Shown: piece after piece, positions 26,801-36,525 of the stretch
Numbering within the stretch: the stretch's first letter is position 1
Layout of the letters: each line of letters begins with the position of its first letter
Assembly: GCA_009844425.1 (NCBI GenBank)
Contig: VYBN01000017.1
Coordinates: 109,101-173,100 of the forward strand
Direction of reading: 5' to 3'
DNA: 64,000 bases
DNA from: Gammaproteobacteria bacterium
GTDB lineage: Bacteria > Pseudomonadota > Gammaproteobacteria > Steroidobacterales > Foliamicaceae
The notes under the pieces: generated by a model
Databases searched by the model: none
Seen by the model: the letters and a program-made list of their open reading frames with translations, nothing else
What the model was told of the DNA's origin: nothing
Program-made: the position numbers and the translations under genes

Positions 26801-27993
26801 TGTCTGATTTAGGTAAAGCGCGCACCGGAACGATTATCGTAATCGTTACGGTGATTCATGCGCTGAGCCCCCTAGCGATGCAGATCTTCGTCCCGGCGCT
26901 CCCAAGTATCCGGGAGAATTTTTCCGCAACGGTCGCGGACACGCAATGGGTCATATCCGGCTTCTCCGCCGCGCTTGCGTTCGCGATGCTGGCGTATGGG
27001 CCCGTTTCCGACCGCTTCGGGCGAAGGCGGGTCGTCCTGCTGGGACTTACCGTGTTCTGTATCGGTTCCGCCATCAGTTACTGGGCGGATTCTCTTGCGA
27101 TCCTGGTCCTGGGCAGGGTGGTGCAGGCGATCGGCGTGGCGGCGGGTTCCACGATGGGGCGCGCCGTGGCGGCAGATGTGATTCCGCCGGAGAAACTGGC
27201 CCGGGCGGTGAGCTTCATGACCATGGCCCTGGTCATGGGTCCGATGCTGGCGCCGGTGATTGCCGGTTATCTCGTATCCACGATCGGCTGGCGCAGCATT
27301 CCGCTGCTGCTGGGCGCATGCTCCGCGCTTTTACTGCTCATGGCGATCAGGTGGATGCCGGAAACCCACAAGCCCCAAAGAGGCAAGCCATCCGCCGCGG
27401 ACGGGAACGGCGGCGGCGCAATGGGCAAGTCACCTTTCCTCACCATCGGCTTTATCGGCCACCTGACGATCCTGATCGCCGTTCAGGTGGGGGTATACGG
27501 CTATCTGTCCGCCTCTCCGTACCTGGTCATAGACATGCTGGGCTACGAGCCGTTCCACTTCGGCTACGTGTTCGTCTACCTGACGCTCGGATACCTGCTG
27601 GGCACCGCATTTTCCGGCTGGGGCGTGCTGGCCAGCCGCGGGCTGCTGGCTTGCGGGATCCTTTCGTACGCGATCGGCGGCGGCCTGATGCTGGGGCTTG
27701 TCATGAATGGCGTGGTCAACCTCTACTCCATCGTCGGCCCGGCCCTGATGCTCAGTTTCGCCAACGGCATATCCCAGCCGCAATGCATGGCCGCCGCACT
27801 GTCAGCCGCGCCTACGAGGCGGGGCGCCGCCTCCAGTATTGTCGGCTTTTCGCAGATCATGGCGGGCGGCGTGGGGTTCCAGTTGATGGGCTGGCTGCCG
27901 AACGGCACCCCGGCGCCGATGACCCTGCTGATTTGCGCCTGCGCCCTGACCGGCGGCATCGGCGTACTGATGATCTACCGCCGCCCCCAATAG
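26800..27993 (+). CDS. Bcr/CflA family multidrug MFS exporter
   Basis: A 397-residue, 12-helix inner-membrane transporter. The signature SPLAMQIFVPALPSI in helix 1, AYGPVSDRFGRRRVVLLG after helix 2 and LVMGPMLAPVIAGYL in helix 5 place it with the Bcr/CflA drug:proton antiporters. Its start overlaps the pgpA stop by one base, so it is translated from the same message. An efflux gene at the end of a housekeeping operon is unusual, and its natural substrate is unknown. Confidence 0.87.
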   Translation: MSDLGKARTGTIIVIVTVIHALSPLAMQIFVPALPSIRENFSATVADTQWVISGFSAALAFAMLAYGPVSDRFGRRRVVLLGLTVFCIGSAISYWADSLAILVLGRVVQAIGVAAGSTMGRAVAADVIPPEKLARAVSFMTMALVMGPMLAPVIAGYLVSTIGWRSIPLLLGACSALLLLMAIRWMPETHKPQRGKPSAADGNGGGAMGKSPFLTIGFIGHLTILIAVQVGVYGYLSASPYLVIDMLGYEPFHFGYVFVYLTLGYLLGTAFSGWGVLASRGLLACGILSYAIGGGLMLGLVMNGVVNLYSIVGPALMLSFANGISQPQCMAAALSAAPTRRGAASSIVGFSQIMAGGVGFQLMGWLPNGTPAPMTLLICACALTGGIGVLMIYRRPQ

Positions 27994-27999
27994 CGGCAG

Positions 28000-28743
28000 C
28001 TACTCGCCGAAGATAGGGTTCACGAGGCTGCCGATGCCCTCGATGCGAACTTCGACCGTGTCGCCCGGCTTGACGTCGGACAGTCCGTGCGGGGTGCCGG
28101 TCGAGATGATCGACCCCGGCGCCAGCGTCATGAATTCGGAAAACCATTCGATCAGAGTCGGAATGTCGAAAATGAGGTCGCGCGTGTTGCCGTCCTGACG
28201 CATTTCTCCGTTGACCCGGGTCTGAATGGACATCTCGTGCGGATTGGCGATTTCGGCCGCATCGACGATCCATGGACCGACCGGGCCGAAGGTATCGAAG
28301 CCCTTGGCCTTTATGGGCGGTCGATAGAAGTTCCCGACGAAATCCCGCACCGTGAAGTCGTTGCAGATGGTGTAGCCGGACACGTAGTCCATCGCGTCCT
28401 CGCGGCTCACGCGCCGGGCCGCGCGGCCGATCACGACGCCCAGCTCGCCTTCGTAATGCATGTAGCCGACCCCCGCCGGCCGGACGACTTCCGCCAGGTG
28501 GCCCACGACCGAGGACGGATTCTTGATGAACGGTATGGGCTCCGTGGGCAACTCCGCGAACTTCAGTTCGCGCGCATGGTCGGCGAAATTCAGGGCCAGG
28601 CCGTAGATGACCGTGTGGGGCGGCGGAAGCCAGCGCCAGGCCGCGGGCTCAAACGGTTCCCCGCCGGCAAGGCGGAAACTTCCGTCCCCGGCCACGCTGA
28701 CTTCCACGGTTTGCCCGTCCACTTCGATGCGCGCCTTCTTCAT
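28000..28743 (-). CDS. fumarylacetoacetate hydrolase family protein
   Basis: A 247-residue enzyme of the FAH superfamily, which hydrolyses or isomerises acylpyruvate-type compounds in aromatic and keto-acid catabolism. Visible: YGLALNFADHARE, FIKNPSSVVGH, metal-binding YEGELGVVIGR, and the family segment NDFTVRDF. It closes with TGTPHGLSDVKPGDTVEVRIEGIG. Size is right for the short single-domain group. Its start overlaps the stop of the acetoacetyl-CoA synthetase by four bases, so the two are coupled. The exact substrate is unknown. Confidence 0.86.
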   Translation of the reverse strand: MKKARIEVDGQTVEVSVAGDGSFRLAGGEPFEPAAWRWLPPPHTVIYGLALNFADHARELKFAELPTEPIPFIKNPSSVVGHLAEVVRPAGVGYMHYEGELGVVIGRAARRVSREDAMDYVSGYTICNDFTVRDFVGNFYRPPIKAKGFDTFGPVGPWIVDAAEIANPHEMSIQTRVNGEMRQDGNTRDLIFDIPTLIEWFSEFMTLAPGSIISTGTPHGLSDVKPGDTVEVRIEGIGSLVNPIFGE

Positions 28744-30665
28744 GCCAGTTCCTGCTCCAGTCCGGCGAAAAACTCCAGGGATTCGGGGTTCGCCAGGGCC
28801 TTGCGATTGGCGACCTCCCGGCCGTGTATGACTTCCCGAACCGCCAGTTCGCTGATTTTCCCACTGATGGTTCGCGGAAGATCGGGGGCAATGATGATTC
28901 TTGAGGGCACGTGGCGGGGGCTGGCGTCGAGGCGCAGCGCTTCCCGCACCCGCTTCTTCAGCAATTCCCGGTCGACGGCTTCATCGGTCAGCCGCAGGAA
29001 CAGGACGATGCGAACATCATCGTCGTATTCCTGGCCGACGGCCAGCGCCTCCGCGACTTCGTCCAGCGCCTCCACCACGCGGTAGATTTCGGCGGTGCCG
29101 ATCCGGATTCCGCGCGGATTCAGCACCGCGTCGGATCGCCCGTGAATCACCAGGCCGCCGGTGCCGGTAATCTCGGCGTAATCGCCATGGGCCCACACGC
29201 CGGGAAACCTCGCAAAATAGGCCTGGTGATATTTCCTGCCGCCGGGATCGTCAAGGAAACCGAGCGGCATGGACGGAAACGGACGCGTGCAGACCAGTTC
29301 GCCGGTCCGTTCGCGAACCGGCCGGCCATCGGAATCGAATACGTCAACCGCCATTCCCAGCGCCCGGCACTGCATTTCCCCCCGGTGAACGCTGAGCATT
29401 GGGTTGCCGGCGATAAAGCAGCCGAGCAGATCCGTCCCGCCGGCAATGGACGCCAGCATGAGGTCGCTTTTCACTTCCCGGTAAACGTAATCGAAGCTTC
29501 GGGGCGCGAGCGGCGAACCGGTCGAAAGAAGCGCCCGCAAACGGGAAAGATCGGAAACGGCCCGCGGCCGCACTGCCGCGTTTTCCATGGCCTTCACGTA
29601 AGCGGCGCTGGCGCCGAACACGGTCACCTTCTCCTCACCGGCAATCTTCCAGAGTGCGTCCGGCGACGGATGCAGGGGCGAACCCTCGTACAGAACCAGC
29701 GTGCATCCCGACGCCAGTCCGCTGACCAGCCAGTTCCACATCATCCACCCGCAGTTCGTCAGGTAGAACATCCGGTCGTCGGGGCCGACGTCGGCATGCA
29801 GGCGATGCTCCTTGACATGCTGCAAGAGCGCCCCGCCGGCGCGATGCACAATGCACTTGGGCGCTCCGGTCGTGCCGGAGGAAAACACCACGTAAAGAGG
29901 GTGGTCGAAGGGGAGCTGTTCGTAGGATGGCGCTTCCGCCCGGCCCAGCTCGTCGTAAGGCACGGTCCTTGCATCCCGCGGAAGATCTCCGGCGCTACCG
30001 AGATTGGGCGCCATCACCGTCGTCTGCAGTCCGGGCAGGCCCTTGCGTATTTCCTGAAGTTCCGTCAGGCGATCGACGGGCCGCCCGCGCCAGTGATAGC
30101 CGTCCGCGGCGAGCAGCACCCTGGGCTCCAGTCGCCCGAACCGCTCAAGCACCGCGGGCACGCCGAATTCCTGCGAGCACGAGCTGAATACGGCCCCGAT
30201 GCTCGCAGCGGCAAGCATGAAGACGATGGTCTCCGGAACGTGCGGCATCCAGGCCGCAACGCTGTGGCCGCGCTCCACTCCAAGGCTGCGCAGACCTGCC
30301 GCGACTCGCCCGACCTCTTCGCGCAATCGCCCGTAGCTCACTTCCCGCCGCCGGCCGGCTTCGTCACGATAGATCAGCGCGAGCCTTGTGTCTTCCTGCC
30401 ACAGCAGGTTCTCGGCGAAATTGAGGCGCGCGCCGGAGAACCATTTGGCGTCCTGCATCCGCTTGCCCTCGGCGAGGGCGACGTTGAAATTCCTGCTGCT
30501 GCGAATCCCGCAGAAGCCCCACAGCCGGCCCCAGAAGCCCTCGGGATCGTCAATCGACCGGCGATGCAGGGCAGAGTAGTCGGAGAAGCCGGCTTCGCGC
30601 ATGAACCGCGCCATGGCGCTGGCCCGCGCCCTTTCGGGCGGCGGAGTCCAGAGGGGAGCGCTCAC
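28740..30665 (-). CDS. acetoacetyl-CoA synthetase
   Basis: A 641-residue adenylate-forming enzyme that activates acetoacetate to its CoA ester. The N-terminal LWTPPPERARASAMARFM and the internal GARLNFAENLL are typical of acetoacetyl-CoA synthetases. The phosphate loop reads VVFSSGTTGAPKCIVH. The C-terminal PRTISGKISELAVRE carries the lysine normally acetylated for control. I chose GTG 30665 over GTG 30692 because the latter starts inside hairpin C4 and adds non-family residues. It is followed by the coupled FAH gene, suggesting ketone or acyl catabolism; other 3-oxoacids are possible. Confidence 0.85.
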   Translation of the reverse strand: MSAPLWTPPPERARASAMARFMREAGFSDYSALHRRSIDDPEGFWGRLWGFCGIRSSRNFNVALAEGKRMQDAKWFSGARLNFAENLLWQEDTRLALIYRDEAGRRREVSYGRLREEVGRVAAGLRSLGVERGHSVAAWMPHVPETIVFMLAAASIGAVFSSCSQEFGVPAVLERFGRLEPRVLLAADGYHWRGRPVDRLTELQEIRKGLPGLQTTVMAPNLGSAGDLPRDARTVPYDELGRAEAPSYEQLPFDHPLYVVFSSGTTGAPKCIVHRAGGALLQHVKEHRLHADVGPDDRMFYLTNCGWMMWNWLVSGLASGCTLVLYEGSPLHPSPDALWKIAGEEKVTVFGASAAYVKAMENAAVRPRAVSDLSRLRALLSTGSPLAPRSFDYVYREVKSDLMLASIAGGTDLLGCFIAGNPMLSVHRGEMQCRALGMAVDVFDSDGRPVRERTGELVCTRPFPSMPLGFLDDPGGRKYHQAYFARFPGVWAHGDYAEITGTGGLVIHGRSDAVLNPRGIRIGTAEIYRVVEALDEVAEALAVGQEYDDDVRIVLFLRLTDEAVDRELLKKRVREALRLDASPRHVPSRIIIAPDLPRTISGKISELAVREVIHGREVANRKALANPESLEFFAGLEQELA

Positions 30666-30675
30666 GGCGCCGGAA

Positions 30676-30705
30676 TTACCGGGAGGGCGCACGCCCTCCC
30701 GGTAA
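30676..30705. repeat. simplified family C hairpin, copy C4
   Basis: A perfect 14-bp stem (TTACCGGGAGGGCG and its complement) with a two-base loop, between the TonB receptor stop and the acetoacetyl-CoA synthetase start. It shares the GGGAGGGCG core of family C but lacks the second hairpin. It could act as an RNA hairpin in the intercistronic message. Confidence 0.75.
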
Positions 30706-30711
30706 CGGGAA

Positions 30712-33225
30712 TCAGAAGCTCCAGTCCACTTGTATTCCGGCGGACCGCAGGTCCTGCGGCGCCACCATGACGCCGTGGATGTTGAACCGGAAACCTGTGA
30801 ACTGCGTGAAATTCGTGTTCCGCACGGCAGCGACCCAGGTGTCCTGCTCCAGGGCGTTGTTGACGAAGAACTCCACGCGCAGGTTGTCCCGCTCGACTCC
30901 GGCGCGCAGGTTGGTCAGCCAATAGGCGTCCAGCCTGGCCAGGTTGCCGCCGTTGCCCGCCCAGGTCTTGCCGTAATACATGAAATCTCCGCGCACGAAG
31001 AAGTCCCAGTCGGCCGTCAGCGTGTCCATGTAGGTCAGGCTGGCATTACCCATCAAATTCGGGTAGCGTCCCGACTGGTTGCCGGCCAGGTTGCGGCTGC
31101 CGGTGATGTCCTGCACGAAGGTCGCGGCGAAGGTCGTGTATTCGTTGTCCTGCCAGGCGGCATTGACGCCGATCAGCCAGTTATCGGTAAGCGCCCAGGA
31201 GCTCTCCACTTCAATTCCCCAGAGCTCCGAGTCGCCCGGGAAGTTGAATTCCAGCGTGCGGGGCTGCTGCTGTGGTCCGGCCACACCATCACGATTGGCG
31301 GGGTTTTCGTCATCCTGGTAATAGACCACAAAGTTGGTAAACAACTGTGCCACCCATTCGTAGTAGTAGGCCGCCGCGCTGATCTGGCCGCGTCCGTCCA
31401 GCAGGGAAGCCTTGATACCGATTTCAATGGCGTCCAGTTCCTGGGTCGGGGTGGACTCTCCCGCTTCCGGGGCCTTGCGCCGGATCTGGTCGTACTCCGA
31501 TTCCGTGCTGGGCATTCCGGTATCTCGGTCGATATACGGCTCCCTGAACGCCTCGCGGGAGGCGAAGATAAGGTTGGTATTCAAAACGCCGGGCAGGACA
31601 CCGAGCGAATAACTGGCATAAACGTTGAGGTCGTCATTGGGATGCCAGCGAAGAATTACCCGCGGCACGATTTCGTTGTAGTCTGCGGCGAGACCGCCGG
31701 TCACCCGCTCGTCCGCCATGTAGCGGGCCTCGACGTCAATTGCGAACTGGTCTCCGAGGGGAATGGTCGTGGCGGCAAATATGCCGCGTGTCTTGGCAGT
31801 CTCGCCCTGGGCGGGGGGAAGCGATACAAACAGCGGCCCGAAACAACCGATGGCTTCCGGCAGGAAGCATGCCACCACCACGTCGCCCCCGACGCCGGAC
31901 AGCGCGATTTCCTGCTCGGTGTAGTTCGCTCCCACCATCCAGCTGATCCGGCTGTCCGGCGAGGAGGTCAGGCGCAACTCGGCGCCCTTGTCTTCATTCC
32001 TCTGCGGGTCGGAAGTCCAGAAGGATTCGAAATCGGTCATGTCGAAGTCGCGAATCCAGTTCACGCCATGGTCGTTGTACGAGGCCTTGAACGACACGTC
32101 CATGCCGTTGGCGAACCCGTAGTCCAGTTCAATGCTGGAGCGGAAAACCTCCCGGCTCATGCCCATCGTGGTGCGGGAGGGCACGCCGTCCAGCGTCGTA
32201 TGGTTCACGAGGTTCTGCACCAGCCAGTTCGAGCAATCCTCCGGACAGCGAGTCGGATGCGTTATCCGCGTGAAGATCTCGGGATACAGCGTGGTATTTA
32301 CGGAAATATCGGGCGCGCCCGGTTCCCCCGGCAAGGGAACGCGACCGCATATGTATTGAGCGGGATGAAGCGTCGTGATGTTGCCGTCATTGTCCGGGCG
32401 CCGGATGGTCGTGCCGGTGCAGGTGTCCCAGTCGGAACCGGGCAGGTAGCCGACCGCGGGCGGTCCATCGTCGTCCTCATGATAGAAGAGGCGAACGCGC
32501 GCGGTGAAATTGTCGCTCGGCGCGGCAAGGAGCGTCAGGCTCATGGAATCGGAGGATTCCTTGCCCAGCTCGCCGCCGTCGTTGGCGGTGTACATTGACC
32601 CTTTGTTGTAGTCGCTGAAACCGATCTGGAAGGCCAGCCTGTCCTGGATAATCGGCCCGCCGTAGCTGGCGGCAACGTTGTACTGGCTGTACTGGCCCGC
32701 GGTGGCCCGCACCTTGCCTTCGAATTCCGTCAGGCTCGGATTGCGGGTTACGTAATTGATGGCGCCCGAAAACGTGTTGCGCCCGAAAAACGCGGACTGC
32801 GGGCCCTTGATGACTTCCACCCGCTCCACGTCCAGCATCGGAATGGACTGCGAACCGCCGGTGACGAACACGCCGTCCACGAACAGGCCGGCAAGTTGCT
32901 GATGGGGCGATCCTCTCGGCGGTGACATTCCGCGAAAGCGAATCACCGTGTTCTGCCGCCCCGGCCGATTGCTGGCGATGTTGTCCTGGAAGGACAGCCC
33001 GGTAGTCTGCAGGGCGATATCTCCCAGCGTTTCCAGCCCCGCCCGGCTGAGATCCTCGGCCGAAAAAACGGTGATCGACAGCGGCGCCTCCAGCAGCGAT
33101 TCGTCACGCTTACGGGCGGTAACGATGATTTCCTCAAGTTCCTGCGCAGCAGCTCCCAACGGGATGCACAGGGCAAAGGCGGGAATTGCGACGCCAAGCA
33201 GGCGCAAGCGGAGCGTTCGGGCCAT
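30712..33225 (-). CDS. TonB-dependent receptor
   Basis: An outer-membrane receptor of 837 residues. A signal peptide (MARTLRLRLLGVAIPAFAL, cleaved near GAAAQ) precedes the TonB box LEEIIVTARKR and a plug with VIRFRGM, LFVDGVFVTGG and VEVIKGPQSAFFGRNTFSGAINYVT in two adjoining parts, then the barrel ending in VDWSF. ATG 33225 has GGAGGGG 8 bases upstream; longer frames lack the signal peptide. The DxPLSITVFS-like plug start is the pattern of receptors for carbohydrate or aromatic-type ligands rather than of well-known siderophore receptors, but the ligand is unknown. It is upstream of the acetoacetyl-CoA synthetase on the same strand. Confidence 0.93.
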   Translation of the reverse strand: MARTLRLRLLGVAIPAFALCIPLGAAAQELEEIIVTARKRDESLLEAPLSITVFSAEDLSRAGLETLGDIALQTTGLSFQDNIASNRPGRQNTVIRFRGMSPPRGSPHQQLAGLFVDGVFVTGGSQSIPMLDVERVEVIKGPQSAFFGRNTFSGAINYVTRNPSLTEFEGKVRATAGQYSQYNVAASYGGPIIQDRLAFQIGFSDYNKGSMYTANDGGELGKESSDSMSLTLLAAPSDNFTARVRLFYHEDDDGPPAVGYLPGSDWDTCTGTTIRRPDNDGNITTLHPAQYICGRVPLPGEPGAPDISVNTTLYPEIFTRITHPTRCPEDCSNWLVQNLVNHTTLDGVPSRTTMGMSREVFRSSIELDYGFANGMDVSFKASYNDHGVNWIRDFDMTDFESFWTSDPQRNEDKGAELRLTSSPDSRISWMVGANYTEQEIALSGVGGDVVVACFLPEAIGCFGPLFVSLPPAQGETAKTRGIFAATTIPLGDQFAIDVEARYMADERVTGGLAADYNEIVPRVILRWHPNDDLNVYASYSLGVLPGVLNTNLIFASREAFREPYIDRDTGMPSTESEYDQIRRKAPEAGESTPTQELDAIEIGIKASLLDGRGQISAAAYYYEWVAQLFTNFVVYYQDDENPANRDGVAGPQQQPRTLEFNFPGDSELWGIEVESSWALTDNWLIGVNAAWQDNEYTTFAATFVQDITGSRNLAGNQSGRYPNLMGNASLTYMDTLTADWDFFVRGDFMYYGKTWAGNGGNLARLDAYWLTNLRAGVERDNLRVEFFVNNALEQDTWVAAVRNTNFTQFTGFRFNIHGVMVAPQDLRSAGIQVDWSF

Positions 33226-33335
33226 AGGGTCCCCTCCAGTTCGTACAGATGACCGCGCCGGATAATAGCATGCAGGCCGATAAATGCCCCTTCTTTCACA
33301 GTGTGCGCTCCGGCGCCGTGTACACTGCCCGCGCA

Positions 33336-34982
33336 ATGAACGCGCGGGAAAGCATGGAATTCGACGTCATCGTCGTCGGGGCGGGGCCATGCGGCCTGGC
33401 GGCTTCAATCCGGCTGGCCCAGCTTGGCCGGGAAACCGGGCGCGAACTGAACATCTGCCTGCTGGAGAAGGGCGCGGAAATCGGCGCGCATATCGTTTCC
33501 GGCGCGGTGCTGGAAACCCGGGCCCTGGATGAGCTGTTGCCGGGCTGGCGCGATCAGGGCGCACCGCCCGCAACGCCCGTCGAAACCGACGATTTTCACT
33601 TCCTGCTGTCTCCCGGCCGATCCCTGCGCCTGCCGGGAGCATTCATCCCGCATCCCATGCGCAATCACGGCAATTGCATCGTCAGCCTGGGTGCGCTGTG
33701 CCAGTGGATGGGAACGCAGGCGGAGAACCTGGGGGTCAACGTGTTTCCCGGGTATCCGGCTTCCGGCGTCGTGTACGAGAACGGCCGGGTCGCGGGCGTG
33801 GTCACGGGGGAGATGGGCCGTGGGCGCGACGGGAGCGAAAAACCCGGCTACGACCCCGGAATCGAGCTGCGCGCTCCGTACACGGTCTTCGCGGAAGGCT
33901 GCCGTGGCCATCTCGGCAAGGAATTGATGCAGCGCTTCGATCTGCGCAGAGACAGCGATCCGCAGCACTACGGCATCGGCATCAAGGAGGTCTGGCGGGC
34001 GCCGGAGAAACGGCGCCGCCCGGGCGCCGTAGTGCATACGCTGGGCTGGCCGCTCGGACAGACGACCGAAGGCGGCGGTTTCCTTTATCACGCGCATGAC
34101 GGCCTTGTTTATCTGGGATTCATCGTGGCGCTGAACTACCGCAATCCGTACCTCGATCCGTACGAGGAGTTTCAGCGCTGGAAGCACCACCCGCGCATTC
34201 GCGAGGTCATCGAGGACGGCGAGAGGATTTCATGGGGAGCGCGTGCTGTGAACAAGGGAGGCCTGCAATCGCTTCCGAAGCTCGCCTTTCCCGGGGGACT
34301 CCTGGCCGGATGCGATGCGGGCTTCCTGAATGGGGCGAAGATCAAAGGCAGCCATACGGCGATGAAGACCGGCATGCTGGCTGCCGAAGCCGTCTTCGAT
34401 GCGCTCTCGGGCGATTCGCCGCCGGCGGTCCTGGAGGACTATCAGGACCGGATCAGCGGATCCTGGGTGCACGAAGAATTGTTCCGGGCGCGAAATTTCG
34501 GTCCGGCCCAGCACCGGTTCGGCTTGCTCGCCGGGTCGGCGTTTACCTGGCTGGACCTGAACATCTTTCGGGGGCGGCTGCCGTTCACGCTGCATAACCG
34601 AACGCCGGACCACGAGGATCTGCTGCCGGCGTCAAAGGCGCGCCGCATCGATTATCCGAAGCCGGACGGCAAAATCAGCTTCGACCGGCTTTCTTCGGTC
34701 TACCTCTCGGCAACGAATCACGAAGAGGACCAGCCATGCCACCTGGTCCTGGAGGACGAGGAATTGCCGATACGGGACAACCTGCCGGGCTTCGCGGAGC
34801 CCGCGCAACGCTATTGCCCGGCGGCCGTTTACGAAGTGGCCTGGGAAGGCGACACTCCGCGATTCGTCATCAACGCGCCGAACTGCATCCATTGCAAGAC
34901 CTGCGACATCAAGGACCCGGCGCAGAACATCAACTGGGTTGCGCCGGAAGGGGGCGGAGGCCCGAACTACGCCGGAATGTAG
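33336..34982 (+). CDS. electron transfer flavoprotein-ubiquinone oxidoreductase
   Basis: A 548-residue membrane-associated flavoprotein that passes electrons from ETF to ubiquinone during fatty and amino acid oxidation. It has an N-terminal FAD site (FDVIVVGAGPCGLAASIRLA), the ETF-QO pattern GAHIVSGAVLETRALDELLP split over residues 50-70, and GGLLAGCDAGFLNGAKIKGSH in the middle. The C-terminal 4Fe-4S motif is NCIHCKTCDIKDP with an upstream cysteine in RYCPAAVYE. ATG 33336 is followed 18 bases later by another in-frame ATG with a GGGAAAG site; either is possible. It is divergent from the TonB receptor. Confidence 0.95.
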   Translation: MNARESMEFDVIVVGAGPCGLAASIRLAQLGRETGRELNICLLEKGAEIGAHIVSGAVLETRALDELLPGWRDQGAPPATPVETDDFHFLLSPGRSLRLPGAFIPHPMRNHGNCIVSLGALCQWMGTQAENLGVNVFPGYPASGVVYENGRVAGVVTGEMGRGRDGSEKPGYDPGIELRAPYTVFAEGCRGHLGKELMQRFDLRRDSDPQHYGIGIKEVWRAPEKRRRPGAVVHTLGWPLGQTTEGGGFLYHAHDGLVYLGFIVALNYRNPYLDPYEEFQRWKHHPRIREVIEDGERISWGARAVNKGGLQSLPKLAFPGGLLAGCDAGFLNGAKIKGSHTAMKTGMLAAEAVFDALSGDSPPAVLEDYQDRISGSWVHEELFRARNFGPAQHRFGLLAGSAFTWLDLNIFRGRLPFTLHNRTPDHEDLLPASKARRIDYPKPDGKISFDRLSSVYLSATNHEEDQPCHLVLEDEELPIRDNLPGFAEPAQRYCPAAVYEVAWEGDTPRFVINAPNCIHCKTCDIKDPAQNINWVAPEGGGGPNYAGM

Positions 34983-34990
34983 GCCAACGT

Positions 34991-35043
34991 CGGGAGCGAG
35001 GGCGTTTCGCCCTCGCGGAAGGCGGGACGCCTTCCCTCCCGGG
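34991..35043. repeat. family C REP-like double hairpin, copy C5
   Basis: Between the convergent ETF-QO and thiolase genes. Outer CGGGAG/CTCCCG pairing encloses GCGAGGGCG/CGCCCTCGC and GGAAGGCG/CGCCTTCC. Compared with C1, the first stem has changed on both strands (GCGAG with CTCGC), so complementarity is kept. Confidence 0.82.
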
Positions 35044-35064
35044 CGATGTCGGCGCCCCCAGGAG

Positions 35065-36240
35065 TTACGGGACTTCGACGGCGACGGCTACCGCCTCGCC
35101 ACCGCCGATGCACAGGGCGGCGACGCCGCGGCCTCCGCCGCGGTCGCGCAGGGCGTGGATCAGCGTGACCAGGATGCGGGCGCCGCTGGCGCCGATCGGG
35201 TGGCCCAGCGCGCAGGCGCCGCCGCGCACGTTCACCTTCTCATGCGGCAGGGCCAGGTCGCGCATGGCGGCCATCGTGACGCAGGCGAAGGCCTCGTTGA
35301 TCTCGAACAGGTCCACGTCGCCGACGGCCCAACCCGCTCTCGCCAGGACCTTCTCGATTGCCGGACCGGGCGCGGTCGTAAACCACTCCGGTTCGTCTGC
35401 GTGGGTGGCGTGACCGGCCACGCTCGCAAGGGGCTCGACGCCCAACTCCTCGGCACGGCTTTCACTCAGCAGGACCAGCGCCGCGGCGCCGTCCGAAATC
35501 GAGGAACTGGACGCTGCCGTGACCGTGCCGTCCCGGGCAAAGGCCGGACGCATGGCGGGTATCTTCTCCGGATCGCATCGACCCGGCTCCTCGTCATCGC
35601 TCACCGTCAACGTTTTGCCGCGGTACAGGTAATTCACTTCGACGGTCTCGGTTTCGAAGGCCTCGCGAGACGCCAGCGCGCGCGTTACGGACTCCACCGC
35701 GAACTCGTCCTGCTCCCCGCGGCTGAACCGGTAGCGGCGGGCCGTCTCCTCGGCGAAGAAGCCCATCATCTTTCCGTCATACGGGTTCTGGAGTCCGTCA
35801 AGAAACATATGGTCGCGCAGTTCCTTGTGTCCCATCCTCAGGCCGTCCCGCGCCTTCTCGACCAGGTAAGGAGCATTGGACATCGACTCCATGCCCCCGG
35901 CCACGATGGCCATTCCGGGGTCGGCCAGAATCCGGTCGTGCGCCAGCATCACCGAAAACAGTCCGGACCCGCACACCTTGCTGATGGTGGCGCAGGGGGT
36001 AGCGCTGGCCAGGCCGGCACCCAGCGCGGCCTGACGCGCCGGCGCCTGGCCCAGCCCGGCGGGCAGCACGCAGCCCATCAAAACTTCATCGATTTCGCCG
36101 GGCGGCAGGCCGCTGTCACCGAGGCAGGAACGGATAGCGGTCGCCCCCAGGTCCGTAGCGGAAACCCGGGACAACGCGCCCAGCATGGCGCCTATGGGAG
36201 TTCGCCGGGCGGCGGCGATGACGGCTTTTTCTGTGCTCAT
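35065..36240 (-). CDS. acetyl-CoA acetyltransferase (thiolase)
   Basis: A 391-residue thiolase that makes or cleaves acetoacetyl-CoA. The acyl-carrying Cys90 lies in ISKVCGSGLFSVMLA. GHPIGASGAR with the catalytic histidine and the second cysteine in CIGGGEAVAV are present, as are NEAFA and GGMESMSNAPYL. Length matches bacterial biosynthetic/degradative thiolases. It converges on ETF-QO and is separated from the TonB operon by repeat A2. With the acetoacetyl-CoA synthetase it could form an acetoacetate-to-acetyl-CoA route, though the genes are not in one operon. Confidence 0.93.
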   Translation of the reverse strand: MSTEKAVIAAARRTPIGAMLGALSRVSATDLGATAIRSCLGDSGLPPGEIDEVLMGCVLPAGLGQAPARQAALGAGLASATPCATISKVCGSGLFSVMLAHDRILADPGMAIVAGGMESMSNAPYLVEKARDGLRMGHKELRDHMFLDGLQNPYDGKMMGFFAEETARRYRFSRGEQDEFAVESVTRALASREAFETETVEVNYLYRGKTLTVSDDEEPGRCDPEKIPAMRPAFARDGTVTAASSSSISDGAAALVLLSESRAEELGVEPLASVAGHATHADEPEWFTTAPGPAIEKVLARAGWAVGDVDLFEINEAFACVTMAAMRDLALPHEKVNVRGGACALGHPIGASGARILVTLIHALRDRGGGRGVAALCIGGGEAVAVAVEVP

Positions 36241-36259
36241 AATCGATCAGTCGACAAAC

Positions 36260-36525
36260 AAGCGGCGTGTCAAGCGCATATTTTCGCATCAGAGCGTGCG
36301 CAGCGTGTCCCTGCAAGGCGCAGCCCGCAGGGAATGCTGCCTGCATTTCCAAGGGCTGCAACGCCGCAGGGGCGCACTACGCACGCTCCCGAAGGGCGCG
36401 ACTCCCCTGGCCCGTGGCCGCGTTGCGCCCCTGGGCAATGGGAGGCGCCATTCCCGGCGGGACGCGCCTTGCCACGGGCCAGGGGAGTCGCGCTGATGCG
36501 AAAATATGCGCTTGACACGCCGCTT
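36260..36525. repeat. family A structured element, copy A2
   Basis: A 266-base element filling most of the gap between the thiolase and the DUF3450-TtpC-TonB operon. Outer arms 36260-36292 and 36493-36525 pair over 33 bp without mismatch. The branch 2 stem is 23 bp and perfect (36396-36418/36471-36493). The branch 1 hairpin reads CAGCCC/GGGCTG and AATGC/GCATT where A1 has CAGCCG/CGGCTG and AATAC/GTATT. The branch 1 stem has two mismatches. Arms are related to those of A1 with paired substitutions. Confidence 0.9.

Noticed and set aside
28911..30770. 619-codon plus-strand frame opposite acetoacetyl-CoA synthetase
   Set aside because: Antisense shadow; the minus-strand protein has complete catalytic motifs.
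30730..32598. 622-codon plus-strand frame opposite the second TonB receptor
   Set aside because: Antisense shadow with no domain or plausible start site.
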